Source: Brevundimonas pishanensis (GTDB taxonomy: Bacteria > Pseudomonadota > Alphaproteobacteria > Caulobacterales > Caulobacteraceae). From it: 64,000 bases of DNA. The stretch is from contig NZ_JAJKBG010000008.1 in assembly GCF_022750635.1 (NCBI RefSeq), positions 1-64,000 of the forward strand, in the 5' to 3' direction. Both the position numbers and the translations under genes were made by a program. Shown in pieces: positions 1 through 7,974 of the stretch. Within the stretch, counting starts at the first letter, position 1. Each line of letters starts with the position of its first letter. The notes beneath the pieces are model-generated. The model made no database searches. It was not told the DNA's origin and saw only the letters and a program-made list of their open reading frames with translations.

Positions 1-143
1 GCGCCTCAATGCCCGATGCGCGTCAAACCAGCCCAGAACGTTTTTACACGGCCTCAGTCAAAAGCAGAAGTTGGATTCCGGTGCTAACGAGCTTAGTCGT
101 CGAGAGCACACAAGTTCTAGGTGCGAACGATTCTTATCTAGAG

Positions 144-178
144 CCACTCTTAACTGGTTTTGAGCCAGTTCTAAGTGG
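144..178. repeat. Hairpin downstream of the tRNA gene
   Basis: A two-part inverted repeat: CCACT at 144-148 pairs with AGTGG at 174-178, and AACTGG at 152-157 pairs with CCAGTT at 165-170 around a 7-base loop. It lies 15 bases past the 3' end of the minus-strand tRNA. No T-run follows on that strand, so it may be a processing or weak termination structure. I see nothing else recognisable in bases 1-192. Confidence 0.5.
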
Positions 179-192
179 TCCCGACAACAAAA

Positions 193-269
193 TGGCGACC
201 CCGGGAGGACTCCAACCTCCGACCTCGGCTTTAGGAAAGCCTTGCTCTATGCAGCTGAGCTACGGGGCC
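193..269 (-). tRNA. tRNA-Arg, anticodon CCT
   Basis: On the minus strand a 77-base cloverleaf folds with a 7-bp acceptor stem, a GCTC/GAGC D stem, an anticodon loop TTCCTAA (anticodon CCT, reading AGG) and a perfect 5-bp T stem. The 3' CCA is encoded (193-195). Two oddities stand out. The D loop reads AGCTGCATA, with C instead of the near-invariant G at position 19, and the T loop reads TTGGAGT, with G instead of C at position 56. These two bases pair with each other in tRNA, so the pair is swapped rather than lost. The top anticodon-stem pair is A27-G43, a mismatch. Confidence 0.9.
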
Positions 270-399
270 ACTGTTGGGGTGAGTAGTGGACCTCGGCGCG
301 GGATGGAAGCCCCTCGCGCCGGAGTGGGCGGATTTTCTGTGAAATTCCGAACAGGAGCGACCCGTTCTGTCCATACGATTTTGTAGTTAACCTTTGTGG

Positions 400-414
400 T
401 TAAGGTGCATTAAC
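400..414 (+). promoter_or_regulatory. CtrA-like box (TTAA-N6-TTAAC)
   Basis: TTAA at 400-403 and TTAAC at 410-414 are separated by six bases, one fewer than the canonical CtrA spacing of seven. A further TTAA lies at 387-390. The site is about 190 bp upstream of the helicase start. Binding is inferred from the motif only. Confidence 0.4.
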
Positions 415-442
415 CTACTAGATATGGTATAGAACAAACCCC

Positions 443-476
443 GAATCATTCGGTGTCTCTGATTCGGTCATGATTC
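443..476. promoter_or_regulatory. Cluster of three GANTC (CcrM) sites
   Basis: GAATC at 443-447, GATTC at 461-465 and GATTC at 472-476. GANTC is the target of the cell-cycle methyltransferase CcrM in Caulobacterales, and methylated sites in promoters recruit GcrA. Three copies within 34 bp of GC-rich DNA is much denser than chance would give. Confidence 0.5.
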
Positions 477-601
477 GTTCGCGCCGTGTTTCGACGCTTG
501 GTAACGGGTCGTTCATTCTCTCTCTAAAAGTCGTATTTCGGGCGGTTGTGGGCAGACTTCGTTCTGGCCTTGGGGTCTGCATGTGCTAGGGCAGGCGGGT
601 C

Positions 602-3600
602 ATGAGTGATCGTTCCACTGGCCTTGCGCCCTCGCGCATCACGGCCATCCTCGGCCCGACCAATACCGGCAAGACCCACCTGACGGTCGAGCGGATGCTG
701 GGCCATGCGTCGGGCATGATTGGCCTGCCGCTGCGTTTGCTGGCGCGCGAAGTTTACGAGCGCATCGTCAAACAACGTGGCGCGGCCTCGGTGGCCCTGA
801 TCACCGGCGAGGAAAAGATCGTCCCGCCGCGCCCCGCCTATTTCGTTTGTACGGTCGAGGCCATGCCGCTGGAGCGGCAGGTGGATTTCCTCGCGGTCGA
901 TGAAATCCAACTGGTCGCCGACCCCGAGCGCGGGCATGTGTTCACCCAGCGCCTGCTGCATGCGCGCGGGCGGTTCGAGACCATGTTCCTGGGCGCAGGC
1001 ACGATGGAGCCGCTGATGCGGCGTCTGGTGCCGGACGCCGAGATCGTCACCAGAGATCGTCTGTCAGTGCTGTCCTATGCGGGGTCGAAGAAGATCACCC
1101 GCCTGCCACACCGCAGCGCCGTGGTCGCCTTCTCGACCGAGCGGGTTTACGCCATCGCCGAACTGCTGCGTCGCCAACGGGGTGGGGCCGCGGTGGTGAT
1201 GGGTAGCCTGTCGCCCCGCACCCGTAACGCGCAGGTCGAACTGTTCCAGTCGGGCGAAGTCGATTTCCTTGTCGCCACCGATGCCATCGGCATGGGTCTG
1301 AACATGGATGTGGACCACGTAGCGTTCGCAGGACTGAAGAAGTTCGACGGTCGCCGCACTCGATACCTGTATGCCAATGAGATGGCCCAGATCGCGGGCC
1401 GCGCCGGTCGCCACATGCGCAACGGCACCTATGGCGTGACCGCCGAGGCCGAGGAACTGGACGAGGATCTGGTCGAACAGATCGCCGAGCATCGCTTTGA
1501 TCCGGTCGAAGCGGCCGAGTGGCGTAATGCGCGACTGGATTTCGATACCTTGCCAGATCTGTTGCGTTCGCTTGAGAAGACGCCGGATCGGGCGGGCTTG
1601 CGCCTGACTTTGCCGTCATTGGACGAAGTGATGCTGCGCCGTCTGTCGCAGGACGAGGAGGTCAAGAAGGCCGCCCGATCGCGCGGTACACTGATGCGCC
1701 TCTGGGAAGCCTGCCAACTTCCGGATTTTCAGAAGACGACGACGGACGAGCATTCGCGGCTGGCCAAGGAGATATTCAGCGCCCTGACGACGGGTCACGG
1801 GCGTTTGCAGAACGACTGGATTGCCCCGCTTTTTGCTGATCTGGACCGAGATGACGGCCAGATCGATCAGGTTTCGGCGCGGTTGGCGGGCGTTCGCACG
1901 CTGGCCTACATCGCCAACCGCCCTGACTGGCTGCATAATGCCAAGGAATGGGCTGAAAAGACCAAGGCGCTTGAAGAGCGTCTGAGTGATGTGCTGCACG
2001 AAAAGCTGACGGCGCGGTTTGTGGACCGTCGCACTTCAGCGCTCATGCGGGTTTTGAACGACAGCGCCGAAGTCTCTGCCGGCGTGGCAGAGGATGGCGA
2101 GGTCACTATTGAGGGCGAGGTCGTTGGCCGGCTGGAGGGGGTGAAATTCACGCCTGATGCCGGTGGTTCGGCACTTGCGGATCGGGCGCTGCGTCAGGCA
2201 GCCACCCGCGCCGTCGCCCCGGAGATTGGACGGAGACTAAAGGTTTTGGCCAACGAACAAGACGCGGGTTTCACGCTGGATGCGGACGGTTCTGTCCGTT
2301 GGCAGGGGGCTGTGGCGGCCAAGGTCGTCAACGATGATGTCTTCCACCCGCGTGTGCACCTGATCGGCGATCTGGGCGATGCGGCGGCGCGCGAGGCGGC
2401 GCAAAAGCGCATCGAGACCTGGCTGGCCGAGGAGGCGGGCCGCGCGCTGCGTGATCTGAAGCGTCTGAAGCGTGCGGTGGATGATGGGGTGTTGACCGGT
2501 CTGGTGCGCGGAATTGCATGGCAGATTGTCGAGGCGGGCGGCATCCTGCCGCGTGCCGAGGTGCGTGATGATCTGGCGGCTCTGTCGCCGGAAGATCGCA
2601 AGTCGCTGGGCAAGTTCGCCATCCGCATCGGCACCTATGGCGTTTGGCTGCCGTCAATGCTGAAGCCGCGGGCCATGACCTTTGCGCAGGCGTTTGCGGC
2701 GCGTGACGGTGGCAAGGCGCTGGAAGGCGAGGGCCTGCGCGAACTGCGCGGGGACAAGCCGTCGGCGAAGGCGCTGGCGGCCTTCGGGCGTCAGGCCGTG
2801 GGGCGCTTTACGGTTCCGGTCGAGATGCTGGAGACCTATGCCGATCTGAGCCGCAAGGCGGGTCGGAACGAGCTGCCGCAAGAGGCGCTGGATACCCTGG
2901 GCTGGAACATCGGTCAGGTACGCGCCGTCCGCTCGGCCCTGCGTGGTCCGCGTCGTGACGAGGCGACAACGGCTGCTGCCCCCGCCGTGGTGGACGAGAA
3001 CAACCCGTTCGCTGCCCTGATGGCGCTGAAGGCGGCAGAGCCGGAAGCCAGGCCCGCCAAACCCCGCCGCGAGAAGAAGCCGAAGAAGGCTGCAAAGCCT
3101 GTGGCCGAGGGCGAGACGCCTGCGGAAACCACTGAAGGCGAAGAGGCACCCAAGAAGAAGCGCCGCCGCCGTCGCGGCAAGGGCAAGGGCGAGGCTGCCG
3201 TGGCCGAGGGCGCGGAAGCGAGCGAAAGCGCCGGTGTCGAAGGCGCAGAGGGCGAAAACTCTGTGGCCGCCGAAGGTGATGCAGCGCCCAAGAAAAAGCG
3301 CCGTCGTCGCCGCAAGCCCAAGGGCGAGCGCGTGGCGGCTGAGGGTGAAGCTACCGAAGCCAGCGAAGGCGAAGCGGATGCTGCTGCTGCCACGCCAACG
3401 GCTGACGGTGAGGCCGCTCCGAAGAAGAAGCGTCGCCGTCGTCGTGGCAAGAAGCCGGTGGCTGAAGCCGGTGCCGATGGCGCCTCGCCTGACGCCGTTG
3501 AAGGTGCGGGTGAAGCTGCTGCTTCTTCCGAAGCTGGCGATGCTCCTGCCGAGGGCGATGTGAAGAAGAAGCGCCGTCGTCGCTCGCGTAAGCCGAAGTC

Positions 3601-3709
3601 GGCTGCTGAAGCTGGTGAAAGTTCGGAGGTGGCTTCTGCCCCCGCGGATGAAGCACCGTCGGACCAACAGGCATCACCGCTTGCGCCTGAACCTTCGGGC
3701 GAGGGCTGA
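602..3709 (+). CDS. SUV3-like superfamily II RNA helicase with basic C-terminal repeats
   Basis: A 1035-residue ATP-dependent RNA helicase of the mitochondrial SUV3 type, probably acting in RNA turnover or ribosome biogenesis. The Walker A motif GPTNTGKT is at residues 18-25 and the Walker B/DEIQ box at 100-103. The second RecA domain follows with ATDAIGMGLN and QIAGRAGRH. After about residue 820 the protein becomes a low-complexity Ala/Glu-rich tail with four blocks of KKKRRRR type starting near residues 851, 897, 941 and 988. Such tails in alphaproteobacteria usually bind RNA or RNase E. The start ATG follows GGGCAGGCGGG. The S4-domain gene follows after 20 bp, probably in the same operon. 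Confidence 0.9.
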   Translation: MSDRSTGLAPSRITAILGPTNTGKTHLTVERMLGHASGMIGLPLRLLAREVYERIVKQRGAASVALITGEEKIVPPRPAYFVCTVEAMPLERQVDFLAVDEIQLVADPERGHVFTQRLLHARGRFETMFLGAGTMEPLMRRLVPDAEIVTRDRLSVLSYAGSKKITRLPHRSAVVAFSTERVYAIAELLRRQRGGAAVVMGSLSPRTRNAQVELFQSGEVDFLVATDAIGMGLNMDVDHVAFAGLKKFDGRRTRYLYANEMAQIAGRAGRHMRNGTYGVTAEAEELDEDLVEQIAEHRFDPVEAAEWRNARLDFDTLPDLLRSLEKTPDRAGLRLTLPSLDEVMLRRLSQDEEVKKAARSRGTLMRLWEACQLPDFQKTTTDEHSRLAKEIFSALTTGHGRLQNDWIAPLFADLDRDDGQIDQVSARLAGVRTLAYIANRPDWLHNAKEWAEKTKALEERLSDVLHEKLTARFVDRRTSALMRVLNDSAEVSAGVAEDGEVTIEGEVVGRLEGVKFTPDAGGSALADRALRQAATRAVAPEIGRRLKVLANEQDAGFTLDADGSVRWQGAVAAKVVNDDVFHPRVHLIGDLGDAAAREAAQKRIETWLAEEAGRALRDLKRLKRAVDDGVLTGLVRGIAWQIVEAGGILPRAEVRDDLAALSPEDRKSLGKFAIRIGTYGVWLPSMLKPRAMTFAQAFAARDGGKALEGEGLRELRGDKPSAKALAAFGRQAVGRFTVPVEMLETYADLSRKAGRNELPQEALDTLGWNIGQVRAVRSALRGPRRDEATTAAAPAVVDENNPFAALMALKAAEPEARPAKPRREKKPKKAAKPVAEGETPAETTEGEEAPKKKRRRRRGKGKGEAAVAEGAEASESAGVEGAEGENSVAAEGDAAPKKKRRRRRKPKGERVAAEGEATEASEGEADAAAATPTADGEAAPKKKRRRRRGKKPVAEAGADGASPDAVEGAGEAAASSEAGDAPAEGDVKKKRRRRSRKPKSAAEAGESSEVASAPADEAPSDQQASPLAPEPSGEG

Positions 3710-3729
3710 ACCCATGCCTGGGTGCCGCT

Positions 3730-4080
3730 ATGGATGACAGCGCCGCTCCCCAATCCATCCGGATTGATCTGTGGCTCTTCTACGCCCGCTTCTTCAAGAC
3801 GCGGGCGCTAGCGGCCGAAATGGTGTCGAAGAAGAAGGTACACCTGACCCATCAGGGTCGGCAGGTGCGTCTGGATAAGCCCAGCCGCACGGTCCACGTC
3901 GGCGACGAGATTATGTTCAGCCTCGGTGGTCGGATCACACAGGTTAAGGTGCTGGCCATCGGCGAGCGCCGTGGGCCAGCCACCGAGGCGAGGACGCTTT
4001 ACGAGGATCACTCGCCCAAGGATCAGCCGCAGCCGGTCGCCAAATGGGATGGTGATCGCGGTGGTCGCGGACATATTTAA
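3730..4080 (+). CDS. S4-domain RNA-binding protein (HslR-like)
   Basis: A 116-residue protein with a single S4 RNA-binding fold in its first 65 residues, from SIRIDLWLFYARFFKTR to the HVGDEI stretch. It resembles heat-shock protein Hsp15 (HslR), which binds the free 50S subunit carrying a nascent chain. It sits 20 bp after the helicase gene and before a strong terminator, so the two are very likely co-transcribed and act on ribosomal or structured RNA. The function is inferred from the fold; the exact RNA target cannot be read from sequence. Confidence 0.88.
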   Translation: MDDSAAPQSIRIDLWLFYARFFKTRALAAEMVSKKKVHLTHQGRQVRLDKPSRTVHVGDEIMFSLGGRITQVKVLAIGERRGPATEARTLYEDHSPKDQPQPVAKWDGDRGGRGHI

Positions 4081-4112
4081 GGGCGCAGATCCGAAAGCCT
4101 GCGCCCTTTCTT
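4081..4112 (+). terminator. Rho-independent terminator after the helicase-S4 operon
   Basis: An 8-bp GC-rich stem (GGGCGCAG at 4081-4088 with CTGCGCCC at 4099-4106) followed by TTTCTT. It starts directly after the S4 gene stop codon. Confidence 0.85.
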
Positions 4113-4138
4113 AACCGCCTCAAATGGCGAAGGGTCGC

Positions 4139-4756
4139 CTATTTGACGAACTCGCCCTCGATGTGAAGTTCGACCTCGTCACCCAATGCCGGCAGGCCGT
4201 AGGTGATGCCGAAGTCCGAGCGTTTGATCTTGGCCTCGGCGTCAAAACCGGCGCGGTATTTACCGCGCATAGCACCGGCCTGATTGAACTCGACTTCCAG
4301 TTTCACCTCTTTGGTGATGCCCTTGATGGTCAGGTCACCATAGACGTCGGCCTCGTTGGCGTCGTCACTGTCCACCACGATACGGGTCGAGCGGAAGGTG
4401 GCCGTCGGGTGTTTCTCGACGTCAAAGAAGTCCGCGGTCAGCAGGTGGCGCTTGAGCGCTTCGTCGTTGGGGGCGATGTCTGCGATCGGAATTTCAGCAG
4501 TGAGCGAACCGCTGGCCGGATTGGCGGGGTCCAGCTTCAGCTGCGCCTTCACATTCACGAACTGGCCGATGTAGTCGGAAAAGCCGAGGTGATCGATCTT
4601 CCAGGTGATGCGGCCATGCGAGGAATCGAGGGCGTAATCGCCTGCCTCGACCTGCGCCGGGTTCTTGGTCAAGGCGTTCTGGGCCACGACACCGCCGGTC
4701 CCCAGCAGTGCAACAGCCGAGGCGACGATCAGAGTTAAACGGGCTTTATTTTGCAT
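4139..4756 (-). CDS. YceI-family periplasmic lipid-binding protein
   Basis: A 205-residue secreted protein of the YceI family, a lipocalin-like beta barrel that binds isoprenoid-type lipids. Residues 1 to about 25 form a Sec signal peptide (basic start, hydrophobic core, then VVAQ). The mature part begins with YALDSSHGRITWKIDHLGFS and carries the family's typical alternating strand pattern to the C terminus. The start at 4756 was chosen over the upstream ATG at 4885 because it gives a clean signal peptide and follows GGAGAA at 8 bases. It is a single gene convergent with the S4 gene. The physiological ligand is unknown. Confidence 0.88.
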   Translation of the reverse strand: MQNKARLTLIVASAVALLGTGGVVAQNALTKNPAQVEAGDYALDSSHGRITWKIDHLGFSDYIGQFVNVKAQLKLDPANPASGSLTAEIPIADIAPNDEALKRHLLTADFFDVEKHPTATFRSTRIVVDSDDANEADVYGDLTIKGITKEVKLEVEFNQAGAMRGKYRAGFDAEAKIKRSDFGITYGLPALGDEVELHIEGEFVK

Positions 4757-5038
4757 AGGCGTTCTCCGGAAGGTCTGAAACGCGAAGAGGGTGGGTAAAG
4801 GCTTGTCGCCTGACTTGCTCGAAAAGCTGACAGTCCACCCTGATGAGGTCGGCAATAGCACACCGGGGGCACGGTAAATACGCACAGGGCCGATATCCAG
4901 TTCACGTCGCGGTGTCCCAAACCGGATTTTTTGCGTCTTTGACCAAGGTTGATGGCGTCATCGGTTGACAGGCAGGGGAGGGAGGGGGCATTTGCCCGCC
5001 CTCGACCTCAACCAGTTCAGACGGGCCCGACTGCCGCA

Positions 5039-5380
5039 ATGACCTACATCGTCACCGACGCCTGCGTGAAATGTAAGTTCATGGACTGCGTGGAAGTGTG
5101 TCCGGTGGACTGCTTCTATGAAGGCGAGAACTTCCTCGTTATCGCGCCTGATGAATGCATCGACTGCGGCGTGTGCGAGCCGGAATGCCCGGTGGATGCC
5201 ATTGTGCCGGATACCGAGGACGAGCCCGACGGCAAGTGGCTGCAGATCAACGCCGAATACGCCAAGGTCTGGCCGAACATTACGGTCAAAGGCACCCCGC
5301 CTGCAGACCGCGAACAGTTCGAGCGCGAGACCGGCAAATACGAAAAATACTTCAGCCCGAAGCCCGGTAAAGGCTCCTGA
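5039..5380 (+). CDS. fdxA: FdxA-type 7Fe ferredoxin
   Basis: A 113-residue ferredoxin carrying one 3Fe-4S and one 4Fe-4S cluster. Cysteines at 9, 17 and 50 (3Fe-4S) and at 21, 40, 43 and 46 (4Fe-4S) follow the Azotobacter FdI pattern offset by one, with the usual extra Cys12 and Cys25. The C-terminal extension after residue 60 ([11 protein letters not shown]...) is also typical of FdxA. An in-frame start at 4949 would add 30 atypical residues; homologues begin with MTYIV, so 5039 was chosen even though its ribosome binding site is weak. It probably donates electrons in the cytoplasm; the partner is not evident. Confidence 0.93.
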   Translation: MTYIVTDACVKCKFMDCVEVCPVDCFYEGENFLVIAPDECIDCGVCEPECPVDAIVPDTEDEPDGKWLQINAEYAKVWPNITVKGTPPADREQFERETGKYEKYFSPKPGKGS

Positions 5381-5688
5381 GTTCAGCGCCATTTTCTGAA
5401 CACAATTGGGCATAGCACAGCTTTGGCGCTGTGTATGTTTTGAGATTTAGCAATTTTGTGGTAGGTTCCTCCCATTCGAAACGGGTAGTGCCGCAACTCT
5501 GCACGCTATCCGAGTTTGCGACAGAACCCCGCATTTAACGGGGTCGGCCAGAGGTTCGGTGATCCTGTACAGCATCTGATGTGTGGCTTTGACATTCTCC
5601 CGACGGAATCAAATCCGGCGGCGGGAATGCTTTTGCTCTATCGGAATGTTGCTCAAGTCACCGGCGTTTGTGCCGGGAAAGGAATGTC
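5381..5688. other. Intergenic region between fdxA and cdnL
   Basis: This 308-bp gap holds the fdxA terminator (5412-5440), a CCCCG/CGGGG inverted repeat at 5527-5543, one GAATC (CcrM) site near 5604, a TTGACA at 5589-5594 without a convincing -10, and a CCGGC/GCCGG hairpin at 5661-5676 just ahead of the cdnL ribosome binding site. No protein-coding ORF is supported. Confidence 0.4.
5412..5440 (+). terminator. Probable terminator after fdxA
   Basis: CACAGC at 5416-5421 pairs with GCTGTG at 5428-5433, extended by ATA/TAT pairing, and is followed by GTTTT. The stem is short, so the call is moderate. Confidence 0.5.
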
Positions 5689-6252
5689 ATGACGAGCAAG
5701 TCCGGTCTGGAATTCAAGGTTGGCGACGCTGTGGTCTATCCGGCCCACGGTGTTGGCAAGGTTGCCGCGATCGAAACTCAGGAAGTCGCGGGCATGTCGC
5801 TCGAGGTCTACGTCGTGACCTTCGATCATGAAAAAATGACCCTGCGCGTACCGACCAAGAAGGCCGCAACGGCTGGTCTGCGTACGCTGGCTGCCGACGA
5901 CACCGTCACCAAGGCCCTGACCACCCTCAAGGGCCGTGCACGCATCAAGCGCACCATGTGGTCGCGCCGTGCGCAGGAATATGAAGCCAAGATCAACTCG
6001 GGCGACCTGATTTCGATTGCCGAGGTTGTCCGCGATCTATTCCGTGCCGACACCCAGCCTGAACAATCCTATTCGGAGCGTCAGCTCTATGAATCGGCTC
6101 TGGATCGCATGGCCCGCGAAGTCGCTGCTGCCAACGGCATCGACAAGGACGCTGCCATTGCCCTGCTGAGCAAGTCGCTGGCGGCCAAGAAGCCGATCGC
6201 ATCGGCGGCTGCCGCTGCTGCCGAAGCAGAAGACGAGGCCGAAGCCGCTTAA
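5689..6252 (+). CDS. cdnL: CdnL, CarD-family RNA polymerase-binding regulator
   Basis: A 187-residue member of the CarD/CdnL family, which binds the RNA polymerase beta subunit and stabilises open complexes at rRNA and growth genes. The N-terminal RNAP-interaction domain (about residues 8-65) includes the family hallmark VGDAVVYPAHGVGKV. The rest is helical, with an Ala/Glu-rich end. The protein ends in Ala-Ala; Caulobacter CdnL is known to be degraded by ClpXP through such a C terminus. The start at 5689 was chosen because AAAGGA lies 5 bases upstream and it gives the usual N terminus. A small hairpin (5661-5676) precedes the ribosome binding site. A bidirectional terminator follows. Confidence 0.92.
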   Translation: MTSKSGLEFKVGDAVVYPAHGVGKVAAIETQEVAGMSLEVYVVTFDHEKMTLRVPTKKAATAGLRTLAADDTVTKALTTLKGRARIKRTMWSRRAQEYEAKINSGDLISIAEVVRDLFRADTQPEQSYSERQLYESALDRMAREVAAANGIDKDAAIALLSKSLAAKKPIASAAAAAAEAEDEAEAA

Positions 6253-6271
6253 TCGGCTCTGCCAGATATAC

Positions 6272-6306
6272 AAAAGGCCCGGACAGCGATGTCCGGGCCT
6301 TTTTTA
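6272..6306. terminator. Bidirectional terminator between cdnL and the OmpA-like gene
   Basis: An uninterrupted GGCCCGGAC/GTCCGGGCC stem around AGCGAT, with A-run on the left and T-run on the right. It can end both convergent transcripts. Confidence 0.92.
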
Positions 6307-6326
6307 TTGTCTCGTACCGATCGGGA

Positions 6327-6896
6327 TCAGGACAGGACGACGATGGCAACGCGGCGGTTCTGGGCGCGGCCTTCACGGTTGTTGTTCGTAGCTACCGGAT
6401 TGGATGCGCCGTACGAAATGGTCGACATGCGGTTGAGCGGAATGCCCTGGGTGCTGAGGTAGCGGCGAACGGCCTCTGCACGGCTTTGGCCAACGCGTTC
6501 GTTGGTCGCGGCGCTACCCGACGAATCGGTGTGGCCCTGGATTTCCAGATAAACGTTGCGGTTCTCGGCCTTCAGGCGCTGGGCTAGCTCGGACAGGCGC
6601 TGTTCGGCTTCCGGCGACAGGGCGGTCGCGTTGTTCGGGAACTTCACCGAGTCGTCCGACAGTACGACTTCGTATAGGAATTTGCCTTCGGCCAGTTTGT
6701 GGGCCGCGTTTGCACGCGAGAGGGCTTGGTTGGCGGTGCTTTCAACGCCGGTAACGCGGCTGTCTACGGCGCTCACGCGCTCGTCGACGACGGCGATGTT
6801 GTCCCGCACGAAGCGGTGACTGGCGCAACCGCTCGCTGCGACGCCAAGCGCCAGAACGGTGCCGATGGCAAAGGCTTTGCGGGTCATGATCGACAT
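6327..6896 (-). CDS. OmpA-domain lipoprotein
   Basis: A 189-residue outer-membrane lipoprotein. The signal peptide ends at a lipobox (GVAASGC, Cys19). A short helical stretch with coiled-coil character (about 30-65) precedes a C-terminal OmpA peptidoglycan-binding domain (about 78-185) containing GHTDSSG, NERVGQSRAEAVRRYL and the NRRV motif. It tethers the outer membrane to the cell wall. The upstream extension from 7028 was rejected because it would bury the signal peptide. It is not the canonical Pal, as no tol-pal genes are nearby. Single gene, sharing its terminator with cdnL. Confidence 0.88.
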   Translation of the reverse strand: MSIMTRKAFAIGTVLALGVAASGCASHRFVRDNIAVVDERVSAVDSRVTGVESTANQALSRANAAHKLAEGKFLYEVVLSDDSVKFPNNATALSPEAEQRLSELAQRLKAENRNVYLEIQGHTDSSGSAATNERVGQSRAEAVRRYLSTQGIPLNRMSTISYGASNPVATNNNREGRAQNRRVAIVVLS

Positions 6897-7128
6897 CAAG
6901 TTGCTCTCTGTTAACGACGGAGGGCTCTCCGCCAGACATGCAAGGTGAACTAAGTTTGACAGTCTGGGCCGCGTCATGACCCCGAAAAGGCAGGAATTTG
7001 TCACCTTGGCCGTAACTGAACGCACCATCGGGAATATATTTCCTCAAAAACCATCGTTTGCCATGAAGTTGGCATTTGCTGGTGTCTGACTATGTAAAAT
7101 GTAGAGAGCTTGCTGCCGTGGAGTCATT

Positions 7129-7974
7129 GTGCGCCGAAACTCCAAGATCACGACCCGACGCAACCGCAATACAAGCTTGGCCATACTCTTAAGCTTGACC
7201 GTACATGCCGCGGTCGTGAGCATTATTTGGGGGATGCGCGCACAGTCACCCGCCGGGCCAGAGCCTTTACCGGTGGTGATGGTGGAGCTGATTGACCCGC
7301 CCGAACCTCCACCGCCGCCGGAGCCCGAACCGGATCCCGCTCCGACCGGACCACCCGCAGAAGTGCCCACACCTTCCCAAGCGGCACAGACCAAGGAAGC
7401 CGCAAAGGCCCCTACGGTTACGCCCAAGCCCCAGACCGCACCGCCGCCGCCCATCCACCGGCCGCCACCCCCGCGGGTGCCAACCGAGGTGGTGGCCGTA
7501 TCCTCCGCGCCGCCAGCCCCTAACATGCGTCTGCTGGGCGATGGGGAACTGGCGGGCGCACTGGTCGCCGGAGCCGGTGCGGGAGGTGGATCGGGCGAAG
7601 GGGGCTCGGGCGGTGGCGGAAGTGGCGGGTCCGGGACTGGCACGGGATGCAATATGGCCCGACGCCTTCAAGCGTTGGTCCGGCGCGATGCGCGGGTTCA
7701 GGCGACAGTGCGCGCGGCTCAGGCGCAAATGCAGTCAGGGCGTCGGGCTATCGTTATCTGGGACGGCGACTGGGTCCATGCTCTGGATCAGGACGGACGC
7801 GGCTTGGCCGGAGTACGTCAGGCGATCGCGGTGGAGGTCGCCTTCGCCCCGCGCGAGTGCAGGATGGAGCGGGTCAACGGCACCGTCGTGGTGTCCCTGG
7901 GGGACGATGCGGGCTCACCGCGACTGGCCTTTGTGGCTCCCAGTTGGCGCTGGGGTGAACTCGCGCTGCGCTGA
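7129..7974 (+). CDS. TonB-like inner-membrane protein with proline-rich linker
   Basis: A 281-residue protein starting at GTG with a TGGAG ribosome binding site. A basic N terminus is followed by one membrane segment (about 17-36), then a long Pro/Glu and Pro/Ala linker (about 45-130) as in TonB energy transducers, a Gly/Ser-rich stretch (about 148-170), and a compact C-terminal domain of about 105 residues. That domain contains WDGDWVHALDQDG and two cysteines (CNMARR, ECRMER), but I do not see the usual TonB C-terminal YP signature. The architecture and a TonB-dependent receptor 0.7 kb downstream suggest a TonB-type role, but the C-terminal domain is unplaced. No exbB or exbD is present in the window. 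Confidence 0.75.
   Translation: MRRNSKITTRRNRNTSLAILLSLTVHAAVVSIIWGMRAQSPAGPEPLPVVMVELIDPPEPPPPPEPEPDPAPTGPPAEVPTPSQAAQTKEAAKAPTVTPKPQTAPPPPIHRPPPPRVPTEVVAVSSAPPAPNMRLLGDGELAGALVAGAGAGGGSGEGGSGGGGSGGSGTGTGCNMARRLQALVRRDARVQATVRAAQAQMQSGRRAIVIWDGDWVHALDQDGRGLAGVRQAIAVEVAFAPRECRMERVNGTVVVSLGDDAGSPRLAFVAPSWRWGELALR

Larger units (their letters stand above)
271..601. other. Intergenic region ahead of the helicase gene
   Basis: This 331-bp gap separates the tRNA from the helicase gene. No credible ORF was found. It holds three TTAA motifs at 387-413 and three GANTC sites at 443-476, so it looks like a cell-cycle-controlled promoter region for the downstream operon. Confidence 0.5.

Noticed and set aside
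9-386. 125-codon frame at the window start
   Set aside because: It crosses the minus-strand tRNA gene and shows no protein-like composition.
3152-3600. Regular repeats that could suggest a CRISPR array
   Set aside because: The repeats are in frame, vary in sequence and encode the basic blocks of the helicase tail.
2654-3667. 337-codon minus-strand frame rich in Leu/Ala/Thr
   Set aside because: It mirrors the repetitive tail of the helicase; repeats on both strands arise from the same DNA.
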